From Streptomyces sp. CBMA29 (GTDB taxonomy: Bacteria; Actinomycetota; Actinomycetes; Streptomycetales; Streptomycetaceae): a DNA stretch of 64,000 nucleotides. The stretch lies in the NCBI RefSeq assembly GCF_014596445.1, contig NZ_MECL01000063.1:1-64000 (forward strand), written 5' to 3'. Below the pieces are notes generated by a model. It ran no database searches, was not told where the DNA came from, and saw only the letters and a program-made list of their open reading frames with translations. Below are positions 1 through 9,321 of the stretch, one piece after another. Both the position numbers and the translations under genes were made by a program. Within the stretch, counting starts at the first letter, position 1, and every line of letters begins with the position of its first letter.

Positions 1-1
1 C

Positions 2-2029
2 GCCGACACCGTCGCCCGGCTGCTCGCGCTCGCCCCCGGGCCGCTCGCGAACGGTACGGTCGCGCTCGTGGCCGGCTACCGCGCGCCCGGCGACGGCGGC
101 GGCCTGGTCGTCCGCTGGGACGCCGCCGCGACCACCGCCCCCAACGGCGGCACCGTGCTGCGCCCGGCCGGCCACACCGGCAAGGGCCGCTGGCGCATGG
201 TCCACGACGGGGTGCTGGACTTCCGCCAGTTCGGCCTCTTCGACGGCTCCGCCCCGGCCGACGACGCACTGGACGCCATGGTCGGCGACCCGGCCGTACA
301 CCGGGTCGAAGCGCACACCGACCTCAACTTCACCAAGCGCCACACCTTCTCCCGCTCCCGGATCGAGCTGGACTTCGGCGGCCACCGGGTCACCACCGTC
401 GGCATCGAGAAGAACGCCGTGAACAACCCCTTCGGCGCCGTCCTGTACTTCCGCGGCACCGTGACCGGCACCACCGTCAAGTCCTCGCTGTCCGCGGCGA
501 TGCCCGACCTCGCCGACATCTTCGAAGTGCCCGACAGCGGGTCCTTCACCGTCGGCCAGTGGTGGGCCGTGGAGATCGACGCGGCCACCGGCACCGGGCT
601 GTACGAGAAGGAGGTGCAAAAGCTCGTCCAGGTCACCGAGATCGTGGACGGCACGCACATCCGGGTCAACTACAAGATCGGCTGGGACCTGGCCGCCGGT
701 CGCACCTTCACCTGGACCCGTGTCGAGCCCGTCGAGCGCGCCCACGTACGCGACATGGTCTTCGAAGGCGTACCGGGCGTCGCGGACAACGACACCGTCA
801 CCGGCTCGCACCCCGTCGCCTACGAGTACGCCGTCTCCTGCGACGTGTCGGGCATCGACGCCACCGGCACCTTCTGGCCGGTGATCATCCGCCGCTGGTG
901 CACGTACTTCCGCACCTCCGAGTGCCAGTTGAAGAACCCGGCCTCGGTCACCTACGGCGGCGCCGGCTACCTCACCCAGCAGATCTACTGCCTGTACGGC
1001 CATGTCGAGGACTGCCACGTCGCCAACGCCCGCCACCTCAACGACTGGACGGCGTCCGCCTACGGCTACGTCACCAACTGCCACGGCGACGGCGACGACC
1101 AGGGCCCCTTCGTCACCCACGGCCAGTTCGAGCACGATCTCACCTACACCGGCAACTCCGGCCTGATGACCTTCGCCAACTCCGGTGCGGCCTGGGGCGG
1201 CGCGGCCAAGCGGATCACCGTACGCAAGCACGCCTGCTCCTGGTTCGTGGCCAGGACCAACGTCACCGACCTGACGCTGGAGGACATGCTGGTCATCGGC
1301 AACGCCCAGCCGAATTCGGGCATGATCTGGGTCAACGCCGACGGCGCCCAACTGCGCGGTTGCGTCGCCTCGGGTCCGCTGGTGATCGCCCAGTCCTCCC
1401 GTCGGTCGCGACGCCCCACCGTCATCGCCGACTCGGCGTTCACGCAGGGCAAGGCGTCCGAGATCACCTCGGCCGCCGTCAGCTCCGACGTGCACCTGCT
1501 GCGGGTCGCCCTGAAGGGCCTGGACGGCGCACAGTTCAACGGCAGCGGCGCGCTCGTCCTGGACCACTGCGCTTTCACCGGAGCCGCCGCGGGCGCCGAC
1601 CCCAGCACCGTCGCGCACGCCGACATCTCCGTGCACGGCGGCAGCTTCACCGACACCGGCCTGGTGCTGAAGTCCGACAAGGACCAGCGGCTGTGGATCG
1701 GCGGCGGTGCGCGCTTCGGCGGCGGCAACAGCTCGGCGGCCTTCCTCTCCCGCGGCGGCACCGCCCGTACGGTGCGCTGGCAGCTCGACGGCCTGGACTC
1801 CGTCGCCCAAGGCAGCGGCACCGCACACCTGTTGATCGGCGACGGCGTCAACCACTACCGCGCGGGCGGCTCCTCGTTCACCGGCGGCCGGCTCGACCTT
1901 GCCCCGGCCGCCTTCACCGGCGACAGCCACCTGCTGCACACCGGCTGTACCGAGGACGGGGTGACCCGTACCCGGATGCCCGCCGAGGGCGACCGGGTGC
2001 GGCACACCGCGGGGAACCTGCTGATCTGA
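2..2029 (+). CDS. Right-handed beta-helix protein, 5' partial
   Basis: The reading frame is open from the first bases, so the true start lies upstream; GTG 68 is only an internal candidate. At least 675 residues are visible. The text resembles pectate-lyase-like right-handed beta-helix proteins: a segment around GVLDFRQFGLFDG leads into many short Gly/Asn/Asp-rich strands with repeated aromatic and His positions, ending in TGCTEDGVTRTRMP. I see no catalytic signature, so enzyme versus binding protein cannot be decided. Lying upstream of a sugar ABC transporter and sugar-acid enzymes, it could be a polysaccharide lyase or hydrolase supplying that pathway; this is inferred from context only. 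A 139-bp gap separates it from the next gene. Confidence 0.6.
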   Translation, partial: ADTVARLLALAPGPLANGTVALVAGYRAPGDGGGLVVRWDAAATTAPNGGTVLRPAGHTGKGRWRMVHDGVLDFRQFGLFDGSAPADDALDAMVGDPAVHRVEAHTDLNFTKRHTFSRSRIELDFGGHRVTTVGIEKNAVNNPFGAVLYFRGTVTGTTVKSSLSAAMPDLADIFEVPDSGSFTVGQWWAVEIDAATGTGLYEKEVQKLVQVTEIVDGTHIRVNYKIGWDLAAGRTFTWTRVEPVERAHVRDMVFEGVPGVADNDTVTGSHPVAYEYAVSCDVSGIDATGTFWPVIIRRWCTYFRTSECQLKNPASVTYGGAGYLTQQIYCLYGHVEDCHVANARHLNDWTASAYGYVTNCHGDGDDQGPFVTHGQFEHDLTYTGNSGLMTFANSGAAWGGAAKRITVRKHACSWFVARTNVTDLTLEDMLVIGNAQPNSGMIWVNADGAQLRGCVASGPLVIAQSSRRSRRPTVIADSAFTQGKASEITSAAVSSDVHLLRVALKGLDGAQFNGSGALVLDHCAFTGAAAGADPSTVAHADISVHGGSFTDTGLVLKSDKDQRLWIGGGARFGGGNSSAAFLSRGGTARTVRWQLDGLDSVAQGSGTAHLLIGDGVNHYRAGGSSFTGGRLDLAPAAFTGDSHLLHTGCTEDGVTRTRMPAEGDRVRHTAGNLLI

Positions 2030-2168
2030 GAGCGCCGGCCGGGCCCTCACGAGCCCGGCCGGTCCGGCTCCCACCGCCGGTCGGTCAACGTTCGACCGCC
2101 GACCCCCCCGCCGACCCCCCCGCCGACCCACCCCGCCGACCCTTCGCGCCCACCGTGAGAGAGAGACC

Positions 2169-3473
2169 ATGGCCACTGACCAGACCAGCGTCGCCGACGC
2201 CCCGATCGTGGGGCGCCCGGTGCGGATCGCCCTCGTGGGCGCCGGCAACCGCGGGCTGACCTACGCCGGGTGGATTCGCGACCACCCCGAGCGCGCCCGG
2301 ATCGTCGCCGTCGCCGACCCGCGGCCGGAGGCACGCGCCCTCGTACCGTCGGCGACCGGGTACGGGGACTGGCGGGAACTGCTCGCCGCGACCGAGGCGA
2401 ACGGCGGTCCGCTGGCCGACGGCGTGATCGTGGCCACCCAGGACCGCGCGCACGCCGAACCGGTGCTCGCCCTGGCGCGGGCCGGGTACGCCGTGCTCAC
2501 CGAGAAGCCGCTCGCCCCGACGGAGGCCGAGTGCCGCGCCATCGTCGAGGGCGTCGAAGCGGCCGGCGTGCCCTTCGCCGTCTGCCACGTGATGCGCTAC
2601 ACCCCCTATACCGACCTGGTGAAGAGCGTGGTGGACAGCGGGGTCCTCGGCACCGTCACCGGACTCGACCACCTGGAGCCGGTCGGCTGGTGGCACTACG
2701 CGCACAGCTACGTCCGCGGCCCCTGGCGCCGCGAGGACCACTCCTCGCCGATGATCCTCGCCAAGTCCAGCCACGACCTGGACTGGATCGCGTACGTCAC
2801 CGGCCGCCGGATCGAGACCGTGGCGAGCTTCGGCTCGCTCGCCCACTTCCGCCCGGAGAACGCCCCGGCGGGCGCCGCCGACAACTGCCTGGACTGCCCG
2901 GTCGAGTCGGACTGCCCTTATTCCGGGCCCAAGTTGTACTACCCGGCGCTGCGCACCACCGGCGGCGCCTGGCCGATCGACCACGTGACCGCGGACGCCG
3001 ACGGCCCGCAGGACGAACAGGTCCTCACCGAGGCGCTGCGCACCGGCCCGTACGGCCGGTGCGTGTACCGCGCGGACAACGACGTGGTCGACAACCAGGT
3101 GGTCGCCATGCGGCTGTCCGGCGGAGCCACCGCCGTCTTCACCATGACCGCCTTCACCGAGCAGACCCACCGCCAGACCCGGATCTTCGGCAGCCACGGC
3201 TGGCTGCGCGGCGACGGCGAGCGGGTCACCGTGCACGACTTCCGCGACGACACCACCCGGGTGCTCGACGTCGGCGCCAGCGGCTCCAACGCCGCCGACG
3301 GCCACGGCGGCGGCGACCGGGTCCTGGCCGAGTCCTTCGTCACCGCGCTCGCCACCGGCGACCGCTCCCACATCCGCTCCGGCCCGGTCGAGTCCCTCGG
3401 CAGCCACCTCGCGGCCTTCGCCGCCGAACGGTCCCGGCACCACGGCACGGTCGAGACCGTACCGCTGCGCTGA
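2169..3473 (+). CDS. Gfo/Idh/MocA family oxidoreductase
   Basis: 434 residues. The N-terminal Rossmann fold has the dinucleotide motif VGAGNRG (residues 23-29) and the family motif EKPLAPT (about 112-118), whose Lys is normally catalytic. A Cys cluster, CLDCPVESDCPY near residue 240, is an insertion seen in some family members and may bind metal. Proteins of this family oxidise or reduce sugars and sugar acids with NAD(P). ATG 2169 follows GAGAGAGACC. The upstream gap contains an 11-bp C-rich repeat (about 2095-2145). It opens the run of sugar-catabolic genes. The substrate cannot be read from the sequence. Confidence 0.88.
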   Translation: MATDQTSVADAPIVGRPVRIALVGAGNRGLTYAGWIRDHPERARIVAVADPRPEARALVPSATGYGDWRELLAATEANGGPLADGVIVATQDRAHAEPVLALARAGYAVLTEKPLAPTEAECRAIVEGVEAAGVPFAVCHVMRYTPYTDLVKSVVDSGVLGTVTGLDHLEPVGWWHYAHSYVRGPWRREDHSSPMILAKSSHDLDWIAYVTGRRIETVASFGSLAHFRPENAPAGAADNCLDCPVESDCPYSGPKLYYPALRTTGGAWPIDHVTADADGPQDEQVLTEALRTGPYGRCVYRADNDVVDNQVVAMRLSGGATAVFTMTAFTEQTHRQTRIFGSHGWLRGDGERVTVHDFRDDTTRVLDVGASGSNAADGHGGGDRVLAESFVTALATGDRSHIRSGPVESLGSHLAAFAAERSRHHGTVETVPLR

Positions 3474-3594
3474 CCGGCCGCACACCGGGTGCGCACCGGC
3501 CGTACCCCGCACCCCGCACCCCGCTTGTACGACCACCCACCGCCCGCACGACCACCCACCGCCACGCTCCGCCTTCCGGAAAGTGAGAACCACC

Positions 3595-4845
3595 GTGAGA
3601 CGCCGTCACACCGTCGCCCTCGCCGTCACCGCCGTCCTTGCCGCCACCGCTGTCACGGGCTGCGGCTCCGACAGCGGTTCCGGGTCCAGCTCGAAGAAGA
3701 CGATCAACACCTGGGTGTACCCCGTGATCAACGACCCGAAGGCCAACGACGCCTACTGGGACGGCATGGTCAAGGGGTTCGAGAAGGAGAACCCCGGTGT
3801 GACCGTGAAGGTCTCCACCTACCCGTGGGCCAACCGGGACACCGCGCTGGCCACCGCGCTCGCCGCGGGCAAGGGCCCCGACGTGGCGTATCTGATCCCC
3901 GACCAGCTCGCCGGCTACCAGCGCAACCTGATCCCGGCCGACAAGTGGGTGCCGGCGGCGGACAAGGCGGCCTACCGCCCGGCCGCGCTGAAGGCGGTCA
4001 CCGTGGACGGCCAGCAGCTCGCCGCACCTGTGCTGATGTCCAGCTACCCGCTGCTGTGCGACAAGAAGGTCTTTGACGCGATCGGCGAGACCTCCTACCC
4101 GACCACCTGGGACCAGCTCGCCGCGCTCGCGCCCACGTTGAAGGCCAAGGGCTTCTACGCGACCAGCTACAGCGGTGACACCACCGCCACCCTCAACATG
4201 ACGTTCTACCCCCTGCTGTGGCAGGCCGGCGGCGACGTCTTCTCCTCCGACGGCACCAAGGCCACCTTCAACAGCGCGGCCGGTGTCAAGGCGCTCACCT
4301 GGCTGAAGACCTTCGTGGACAACGGCTGGACGCCGAAGGACCTGGTCACCACCACCCCGCAGATCGAGCAGACCGACCTCGCCAAGAACAAGGTCGCCTG
4401 CACCTGGCAGAACGCCGCCGCCGAGGTCGAGCCGTTCTGGGGCAAGGAGAACATCCATGTCGGCCCGGCGCTGAGCAGCGCCAAGTCCGTGGCGTACGGC
4501 ACCGTCGGCACGCTCGCGGTCTTCAAGGGCGCCAACCAGCAGTTGGCCGGCAAGTGGGTCTCGTACATTTCGCAGCCGAAGAACACCGCCGGTCTGCAAC
4601 AGCCGGGCGGGTACTTCTCGGCGCGCACCGACGCGTCGCCGCTCTACCCCGGAGACAAGCTCCAGGAAGCCACCGAGCAGGTGCTCGGCAGTACCGACGT
4701 CGGCCCGCTCGACAAGTCGGCACGCGAGGTGATGGGCCTGCTCGCACCGCAGATCCAGGCCGCGCTGCTCGGCAAGACCACCCCGCAGAAGGCGCTCGAC
4801 GACGCGGCGAAGGCCGCCGACCAACTGATCGCCCGCAAGCGCTGA
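3595..4845 (+). CDS. Extracellular sugar-binding lipoprotein of an ABC importer (family 1)
   Basis: 416 residues from GTG 3595, chosen because GGAAAG lies 11 nt upstream; an alternative GTG at 3583 overlaps that ribosome site. The signal peptide (RRRHTVALAV, then a hydrophobic core) ends in the lipobox AVTGC, with Cys23 the expected lipidation site, so the mature protein is anchored outside the membrane. The body has the usual features of a family-1 solute-binding protein (INTWVYP, EKENPGVTVKV, AAGKGPDVAYL, a WQAGGDVFSSDGTKATF-like stretch). It delivers sugar to the two permeases downstream. No ATPase gene is nearby, as in many Streptomyces CUT1 importers that share one ATPase. Confidence 0.9.
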   Translation: MRRRHTVALAVTAVLAATAVTGCGSDSGSGSSSKKTINTWVYPVINDPKANDAYWDGMVKGFEKENPGVTVKVSTYPWANRDTALATALAAGKGPDVAYLIPDQLAGYQRNLIPADKWVPAADKAAYRPAALKAVTVDGQQLAAPVLMSSYPLLCDKKVFDAIGETSYPTTWDQLAALAPTLKAKGFYATSYSGDTTATLNMTFYPLLWQAGGDVFSSDGTKATFNSAAGVKALTWLKTFVDNGWTPKDLVTTTPQIEQTDLAKNKVACTWQNAAAEVEPFWGKENIHVGPALSSAKSVAYGTVGTLAVFKGANQQLAGKWVSYISQPKNTAGLQQPGGYFSARTDASPLYPGDKLQEATEQVLGSTDVGPLDKSAREVMGLLAPQIQAALLGKTTPQKALDDAAKAADQLIARKR

Positions 4846-4928
4846 CCGCAGATACGCGCTGACCAACGGTACGCGCTGACCGCAGATACGCGCCGACCGC
4901 CGGTACGCGCCGACCGTCCGTACCCCGT
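4844..4928 (+). repeat. 17-bp tandem repeat, five units
   Basis: Directly after the binding-protein stop codon the unit GACCGCAGATACGCGCT repeats five times with variation: positions 7-11 change (CAGAT, ACGGT, CAGAT, CGGT-type, TCCGT) while GACC and ACGCG(C/T) persist, and the last unit decays. It sits between the binding-protein and permease genes, where CUT1 operons often have an mRNA stabiliser or partial terminator; that role is inferred. Confidence 0.7.
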
Positions 4929-4988
4929 GGGCCGCCCGCACCGGCCGGTGAGGTCCGGCAGCACCCATAGCTCCCCGAAGGAGGTCCC

Positions 4989-5900
4989 GTGGCCGCAGTC
5001 GCGGAACGTACCACCCGCCCGCAGAAGAACCGACGCGGACCGCACGCGCGCCGGGAGGCCCGGATCGGGCTGCTGTTCGTGCTGCCCTGTTTCCTGCTCT
5101 TCCTGGTCTTCAGGTTCGGGCCGGGCATCGCCGGGCTGCTGCTCGGCTTCACCGACTACACCATCGGCGACACCACCCACTTCACCGGTCTTGAGAACTT
5201 CCGGCGGATGATGCACGACCCGCTGTTCTGGTCCTCGCTGCGGGTCACCGTCGTCTACAGCCTGCTGGCGGTGCCGTTCACCATCCTGGCCTCGCTCGGG
5301 CTGGCACTGCTCACCCGGCGGGCCTTCCGCGGCTCGCGGCTCTTCCGGTCGATCTTCTTCCTGCCGGTGGTCACCAGCCTCATCCTGGCGTCCACCGTCT
5401 TCATCTGGATCTTCTCCACCAAGGGCCCCTGGTCCGGGCTGATGGGCATGCTCGGCCTGCCGGACCAGTCGTGGCTCACCGACTCCGCCCTGGTGCTGCC
5501 CGCGATCGCCCTGGTCGGGATCTGGTCGCGCTGCGGATACGGCATGCTCATCCTGCTCGCCCGGCTCCAGGACGTACCGAGGGAGTTGGAGGAGGCCGCG
5601 CTGATGGACGGCGCGGGACCCGTCCAGCGGTTCCGCTACATCGTCGCCCCGCAGCTCAAGCCGGCCTTCTACTTCCTGTTGGTGATCGAGACCACCAACA
5701 GCTTCCAGATCTTCGACGCCATCTACGTGATGACCGGCGGCGGCCCGGCCAACGCCAGCTACAGCCTCGTGTACCAGCTCTACGACGCGGGCTTCAAATA
5801 CAGCGACCTCGGTTACGCGAGCGCGCTCGGCTGCGTGCTCTTCGTGATGACCGTGGTCGTGGCGCTGGTGCAGCGGCTGGTGCTCGGAAAGGAGAAGTGA
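4989..5900 (+). CDS. Sugar ABC transporter permease, MalF-like
   Basis: 303 residues from GTG 4989, set by the strong ribosome site GGAGG at 4979-4983. A basic N-terminus is followed by about six membrane segments, the first being GLLFVLPCFLLFLVF. The cytoplasmic coupling loop carries the EAA motif EAALMDGAGPVQRF near residue 205, which docks the ATPase. It pairs with the following gene to form the membrane channel of the importer. Spacing to that gene is two bases, so translation is probably coupled. Confidence 0.92.
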   Translation: MAAVAERTTRPQKNRRGPHARREARIGLLFVLPCFLLFLVFRFGPGIAGLLLGFTDYTIGDTTHFTGLENFRRMMHDPLFWSSLRVTVVYSLLAVPFTILASLGLALLTRRAFRGSRLFRSIFFLPVVTSLILASTVFIWIFSTKGPWSGLMGMLGLPDQSWLTDSALVLPAIALVGIWSRCGYGMLILLARLQDVPRELEEAALMDGAGPVQRFRYIVAPQLKPAFYFLLVIETTNSFQIFDAIYVMTGGGPANASYSLVYQLYDAGFKYSDLGYASALGCVLFVMTVVVALVQRLVLGKEK

Positions 5901-5902
5901 CC

Positions 5903-6931
5903 ATGGCGAACCTGACCGCCGATGCCGCCGATGCCGCCGAGGCGGGCGGAAGCCCCGACTCCGGTCCCGGCGGGCCCGTTTCCGCCGCCACCCGCACCGG
6001 CCGGGCCGCCACCCGCGCCGCCACCCGCACCGGCCGGGCCGAGACCGGCTCGTGGCCGCGCCGTTCCGCCCGCTCCCGCGGACCCCGCGAGCGCGACACC
6101 GTACCCAGGGCGCTGCAACCCAGCCGGGGCGGGCGGGTCGCCCGCGGTGTGCTGCTCGCGGTGGCGTCCGTGGTGACGGTCTTCCCCTTCTACGCGATGC
6201 TCGTGCTGTCGCTGAAGCCCGGTGCCGCGGTGTCGCTCCCGGGCAGTCTCCTGCCGTGGCACCTCAGCGGTTCCTCGTACGGCACGGTGCTCGACGCGCA
6301 GAACGTGCCGCGCTGGGCGCTCAACACCCTCGTCTACTCACTGGTGTCGGTGGTCGGGGTGCTGGTGCTCGCCGCGCTGGCCGGATACGCCTTCGCCAAG
6401 AAGCGGTTCCGCGGCAGGGAGGTGATGTTCTGGTCGTTCCTGTCCATGGTCATGGTCCCCTACCACGTCACCATGATCCCGACCTTCATCATGATGGCGA
6501 AGCTCGGCGGCGTGGACACCTACTGGGGCCTGATCATCCCGACCCTCGCCAACGCCCAGGCCGTCTTCCTGATGCGGCAGTTCATCAAGGACCTCCCCGA
6601 CGAGATGTTCGAGGCGGCCCGGCTCGACGGGTGCGGCGAACTGCGGATCTTCGTCAGCGTCGTACTGCCGCTGCTCAAGCCGATCCTCGCCACCCTCGGC
6701 ACCTTCGTCTTCCTGTGGCACTGGAACGACTTCCTGTGGCCGCTGATCATGGGCCAGAGCAGCGACATGCGCACCCTCACCGTCGGCATCGCCTCGCTGC
6801 AACAGCAGCAGGTGCCGCTCAGCCAGGTGCTCGCCGGATCGGTGATCGCCTTCGTCCCCATCTTCGCCGCGTATCTGGCGGGCCAGCGGTACTTCACCGA
6901 AGGCGTCACCGGTTCGGCCGTCAAAGGATGA
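5903..6931 (+). CDS. Sugar ABC transporter permease, MalG-like
   Basis: 342 residues from ATG 5903, preceded by GGAAAGGAG. An unusually long low-complexity N-terminal extension of about 65 residues rich in Ala, Thr and Arg (AATRAATRTGRAE) precedes the first membrane segment (VLLAVASVVTVFPFYAML). The EAA loop is EAARLDGCGELRIF near residue 236. The C-terminus TEGVTGSAVKG is typical of MalG-type subunits. The stop codon overlaps the next start as ATGA. Confidence 0.92.
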   Translation: MANLTADAADAAEAGGSPDSGPGGPVSAATRTGRAATRAATRTGRAETGSWPRRSARSRGPRERDTVPRALQPSRGGRVARGVLLAVASVVTVFPFYAMLVLSLKPGAAVSLPGSLLPWHLSGSSYGTVLDAQNVPRWALNTLVYSLVSVVGVLVLAALAGYAFAKKRFRGREVMFWSFLSMVMVPYHVTMIPTFIMMAKLGGVDTYWGLIIPTLANAQAVFLMRQFIKDLPDEMFEAARLDGCGELRIFVSVVLPLLKPILATLGTFVFLWHWNDFLWPLIMGQSSDMRTLTVGIASLQQQQVPLSQVLAGSVIAFVPIFAAYLAGQRYFTEGVTGSAVKG

Positions 6932-8145
6932 CCACGCACATGCCTCACGCCTCCCTGTCCAAGCCCGCGCCGCCGGCCGCGTCCGTGTCCGTCGCGCGCC
7001 CCGGCCCGGCCGGCTTCCCGGCCGGCTTCCCCGCCGGTGAGCAGCGGCTCGAAGACCTGCTCGCCACCCCTTCCCCCGCCCTGGTGTCCGACATCGCCCG
7101 GCTCGACGGCGACCTGGTCGTGCTCGGCGCGGGCGGCAAGATGGGCCCCAGCCTGTGCCGGCTCGCCCGCCGGGCGCTGGACGCGGCCGGCCGCGGCGAC
7201 GTCGCCGTGCACGCCGTCTCCCGCTGGTCGGACCGGGCGGCGGCCGACGCGCTCGCCGCCGAGGGCGTCCGCCCGGTCGCCTTCGACCTGCTCGACGGCG
7301 ACCCGGCGCGGTTGCCCGACGCGGGCAACGCGGTCTTCATGGTCGGCGCCAAGTTCGGCTCCGCCGGCAATCCCGCGCACGCCTGGGCGGTCAACGCGGC
7401 GCTCCCTGACCGGATCGCCCGCCGGTACCGCGACGCGCGGATCTCCGCGTTCTCCACCGGCAACGTCTACCCCCTGGTCGACACCGCCGCGGCCGGCTCC
7501 GCCGAGACCGACCCGGTCGGCCCGGTCGGCGAGTACGCCATGTCCTGCCTCGGCCGCGAACGGGTCTTCGGCTACCACGCGGCCGAACACGGCACCCGGG
7601 TCGCGCTGCTCCGGCTCAACTACGCGATCGACCTGCGTTACGGCGTGCTCGCCGACATCGCCTCCGCCGTGCACGCCGGCCGGCCGGTGGACCTCACGAC
7701 CGGCCACGTCAACGTCGTCTGGCAGGGGTACGCCAACGAAGTGGCGCTCCGCGCGCTGCCGCACGCCGACCCGGAGGTGTTCACCGTCAACCTCACCGGA
7801 CCGGAGACCGCCTCGGTGCGGCGGCTGGCCCACCTGTTCGCCGAGGAGTTCGGCCGAAACGGTGCCGGTGCCGGTGCCGGTGCCGGTGCCGGTGTGGATA
7901 CCGACGCCGGTGCCGGTGCCGATGCCGGAAGTCACGCCGAACGAGCCCTGGAAAAGGCATCCTTGACGACGGGTCAGGAATCCGGCACGGCACTGCTGTC
8001 CGACGCGAGCCGTTGCCACGACCTGTTCGGGTATCCGCCGGTGCCGCTGCGCACGCTGGTCGGCTGGCAGGCCGAGTGGATCCGGCGCGGGCTGCCGCTG
8101 TCGGGCCGGCCCACCAAGTTCGACGTCCGCGACGGAAGGTTCTGA
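6928..8145 (+). CDS. NAD-dependent epimerase/dehydratase-like protein
   Basis: 405 residues from ATG 6928, which overlaps the permease stop (ATGA); ATG 6940 is an alternative. An extended-SDR Rossmann fold is indicated by GAGGKMGP near residue 66. The catalytic Tyr is retained in EYAMSCLGRER (Tyr about 203), but the usual YxxxK reads YAMSC, so Cys replaces the proton-relay Lys. A Gly-Ala linker (about 311-334) lies before the C-terminal part. Epimerase, dehydrogenase or non-catalytic roles are all open; context points to a sugar or sugar acid. Confidence 0.8.
   Translation: MTTHMPHASLSKPAPPAASVSVARPGPAGFPAGFPAGEQRLEDLLATPSPALVSDIARLDGDLVVLGAGGKMGPSLCRLARRALDAAGRGDVAVHAVSRWSDRAAADALAAEGVRPVAFDLLDGDPARLPDAGNAVFMVGAKFGSAGNPAHAWAVNAALPDRIARRYRDARISAFSTGNVYPLVDTAAAGSAETDPVGPVGEYAMSCLGRERVFGYHAAEHGTRVALLRLNYAIDLRYGVLADIASAVHAGRPVDLTTGHVNVVWQGYANEVALRALPHADPEVFTVNLTGPETASVRRLAHLFAEEFGRNGAGAGAGAGAGVDTDAGAGADAGSHAERALEKASLTTGQESGTALLSDASRCHDLFGYPPVPLRTLVGWQAEWIRRGLPLSGRPTKFDVRDGRF
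7859..7930 (+). repeat. In-frame hexanucleotide GGTGCC repeat
   Basis: GGTGCC is repeated in the reading frame of the epimerase-like gene, encoding a Gly-Ala run interrupted by VDTDA and AD. Its length is probably variable between strains. It falls between the Rossmann-type core and the C-terminal segment, so it likely acts as a flexible linker. Confidence 0.75.
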
Positions 8146-8151
8146 CCCACC

Positions 8152-9321
8152 GTGTCCTCCCGCAACCACGCGAGCACCACCGCTCCGGCCGGCCCCGTCC
8201 ATGACGGCGCCGACGGCAGGGGCGAGACGAACGGCTCCACCGGTTCCACCACCCCGTCCGCCGGTCCGGACGGCGCCCCGGGCACGGCGGCGAGCCCGCT
8301 CGGCCTGCTGGCCGCCGGCACCGTCATACCGGCCCACCCGCTCGCCCTGGACGCCGAGCGCCGCCTCGACGAGCGGCGCCAACGTGCCCTGACCCGCTAC
8401 TACCTGGCCGCGGGCGCCGGCGGGATCGCGGTCGGCGTGCACACCACCCAGTTCGAGATCAGGGACACCGCCGTCGGGCTGCTCCGCCCGGTGCTCGAAC
8501 TCGCCGCCGAGACCGCCGACAAGGAGGCCGGCCGGACGGTGGTGAAGATCGCGGGCGCCTGCGGCTACACGGCGCAGGCCGTCGCCGAGGCCGAACTCGC
8601 CGCCGAACTCGGTTACGACGCGGTGCTGTTGAGCCCCGCGGTGCCCGGCGCCGACGAGACCGGGCTGCTGGACCGGGCCCGTGCCGTCGGCGAGGTGCTG
8701 CCCGTCGTCGGCTTCTACCTCCAAGAGGCCGTCGGGGGACGCTACTTGTCCGCCGACTTCTGGCGGAGGTTCGCCGACATCCCGTCCGTGGTGGCGATCA
8801 AGGCCGCGCCCTTCGACCGGTACCGCACCGCCGAGGTGATCGCCGCCGTCGCCGCGAGCGACCGTGTGCAGGACGTCGCCCTCTACACCGGCAACGACGA
8901 CGCGATCCTCACCGACCTGCTCACCCCGTACCGCGCCTCCGGCGGCGACCTGCGCTGGTTCGCTGGCGGCCTGCTCGGCCAGTGGGCCGTGTGGACGTCG
9001 AGCGCGGTCCTGATGCTTGCCCAGGTGCGCGCGGCACGGGCCGGCGATCAGCGGCTGATGACCGATCTGCTGCGCAGGGCACCGCAGTTGAGCGAGGCCA
9101 ACGCGGCGGTCTTCGACGTGCGCAACGCCTTCCGCGGCTGCGTCCCCGGCGTGCACGAAGTGCTCCGCCGCCAGGGCCTGCTGGCCGGCACCTGGTGCCT
9201 CGACCCCGCCGAACGGCTCTCGCCCCGGCAGGCCGAGGAGATCGCGCGGGTGGCGGCGGCCTACCCGTGGCTGACCGACGACGAGTTCGTGGCGGAGCAC
9301 CGTGATGACTGGCTCCGCTGA
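8152..9321 (+). CDS. Dihydrodipicolinate synthase (DapA)-family aldolase/lyase
   Basis: 389 residues from GTG 8152, six bases after the previous stop. After a polar N-terminal extension of about 45 residues comes a TIM barrel. The probable Schiff-base Lys is in VVAIKAAPF (Lys about 217), and GFYLQE is where the family Tyr normally lies. Members split or form pyruvate adducts such as 2-keto-3-deoxy sugar acids. Next to a lactonase and a 2-hydroxyacid dehydrogenase, a keto-deoxy sugar-acid aldolase role fits better than lysine synthesis; this is inference. The extension is longer than usual, so a later start is possible. Confidence 0.85.
   Translation: MSSRNHASTTAPAGPVHDGADGRGETNGSTGSTTPSAGPDGAPGTAASPLGLLAAGTVIPAHPLALDAERRLDERRQRALTRYYLAAGAGGIAVGVHTTQFEIRDTAVGLLRPVLELAAETADKEAGRTVVKIAGACGYTAQAVAEAELAAELGYDAVLLSPAVPGADETGLLDRARAVGEVLPVVGFYLQEAVGGRYLSADFWRRFADIPSVVAIKAAPFDRYRTAEVIAAVAASDRVQDVALYTGNDDAILTDLLTPYRASGGDLRWFAGGLLGQWAVWTSSAVLMLAQVRAARAGDQRLMTDLLRRAPQLSEANAAVFDVRNAFRGCVPGVHEVLRRQGLLAGTWCLDPAERLSPRQAEEIARVAAAYPWLTDDEFVAEHRDDWLR

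Noticed and set aside
6052..6927. Very long frame joining the second permease region to the epimerase-like gene
   Set aside because: The upstream part is a shadow of the permease gene; the ATG at 6928 overlaps the permease stop in the usual way.
8152..9321. Lysine-pathway dihydrodipicolinate synthase
   Set aside because: The catalytic Lys is present, but the N-terminal extension and sugar-catabolic neighbours favour a keto-deoxy-acid-type family member.
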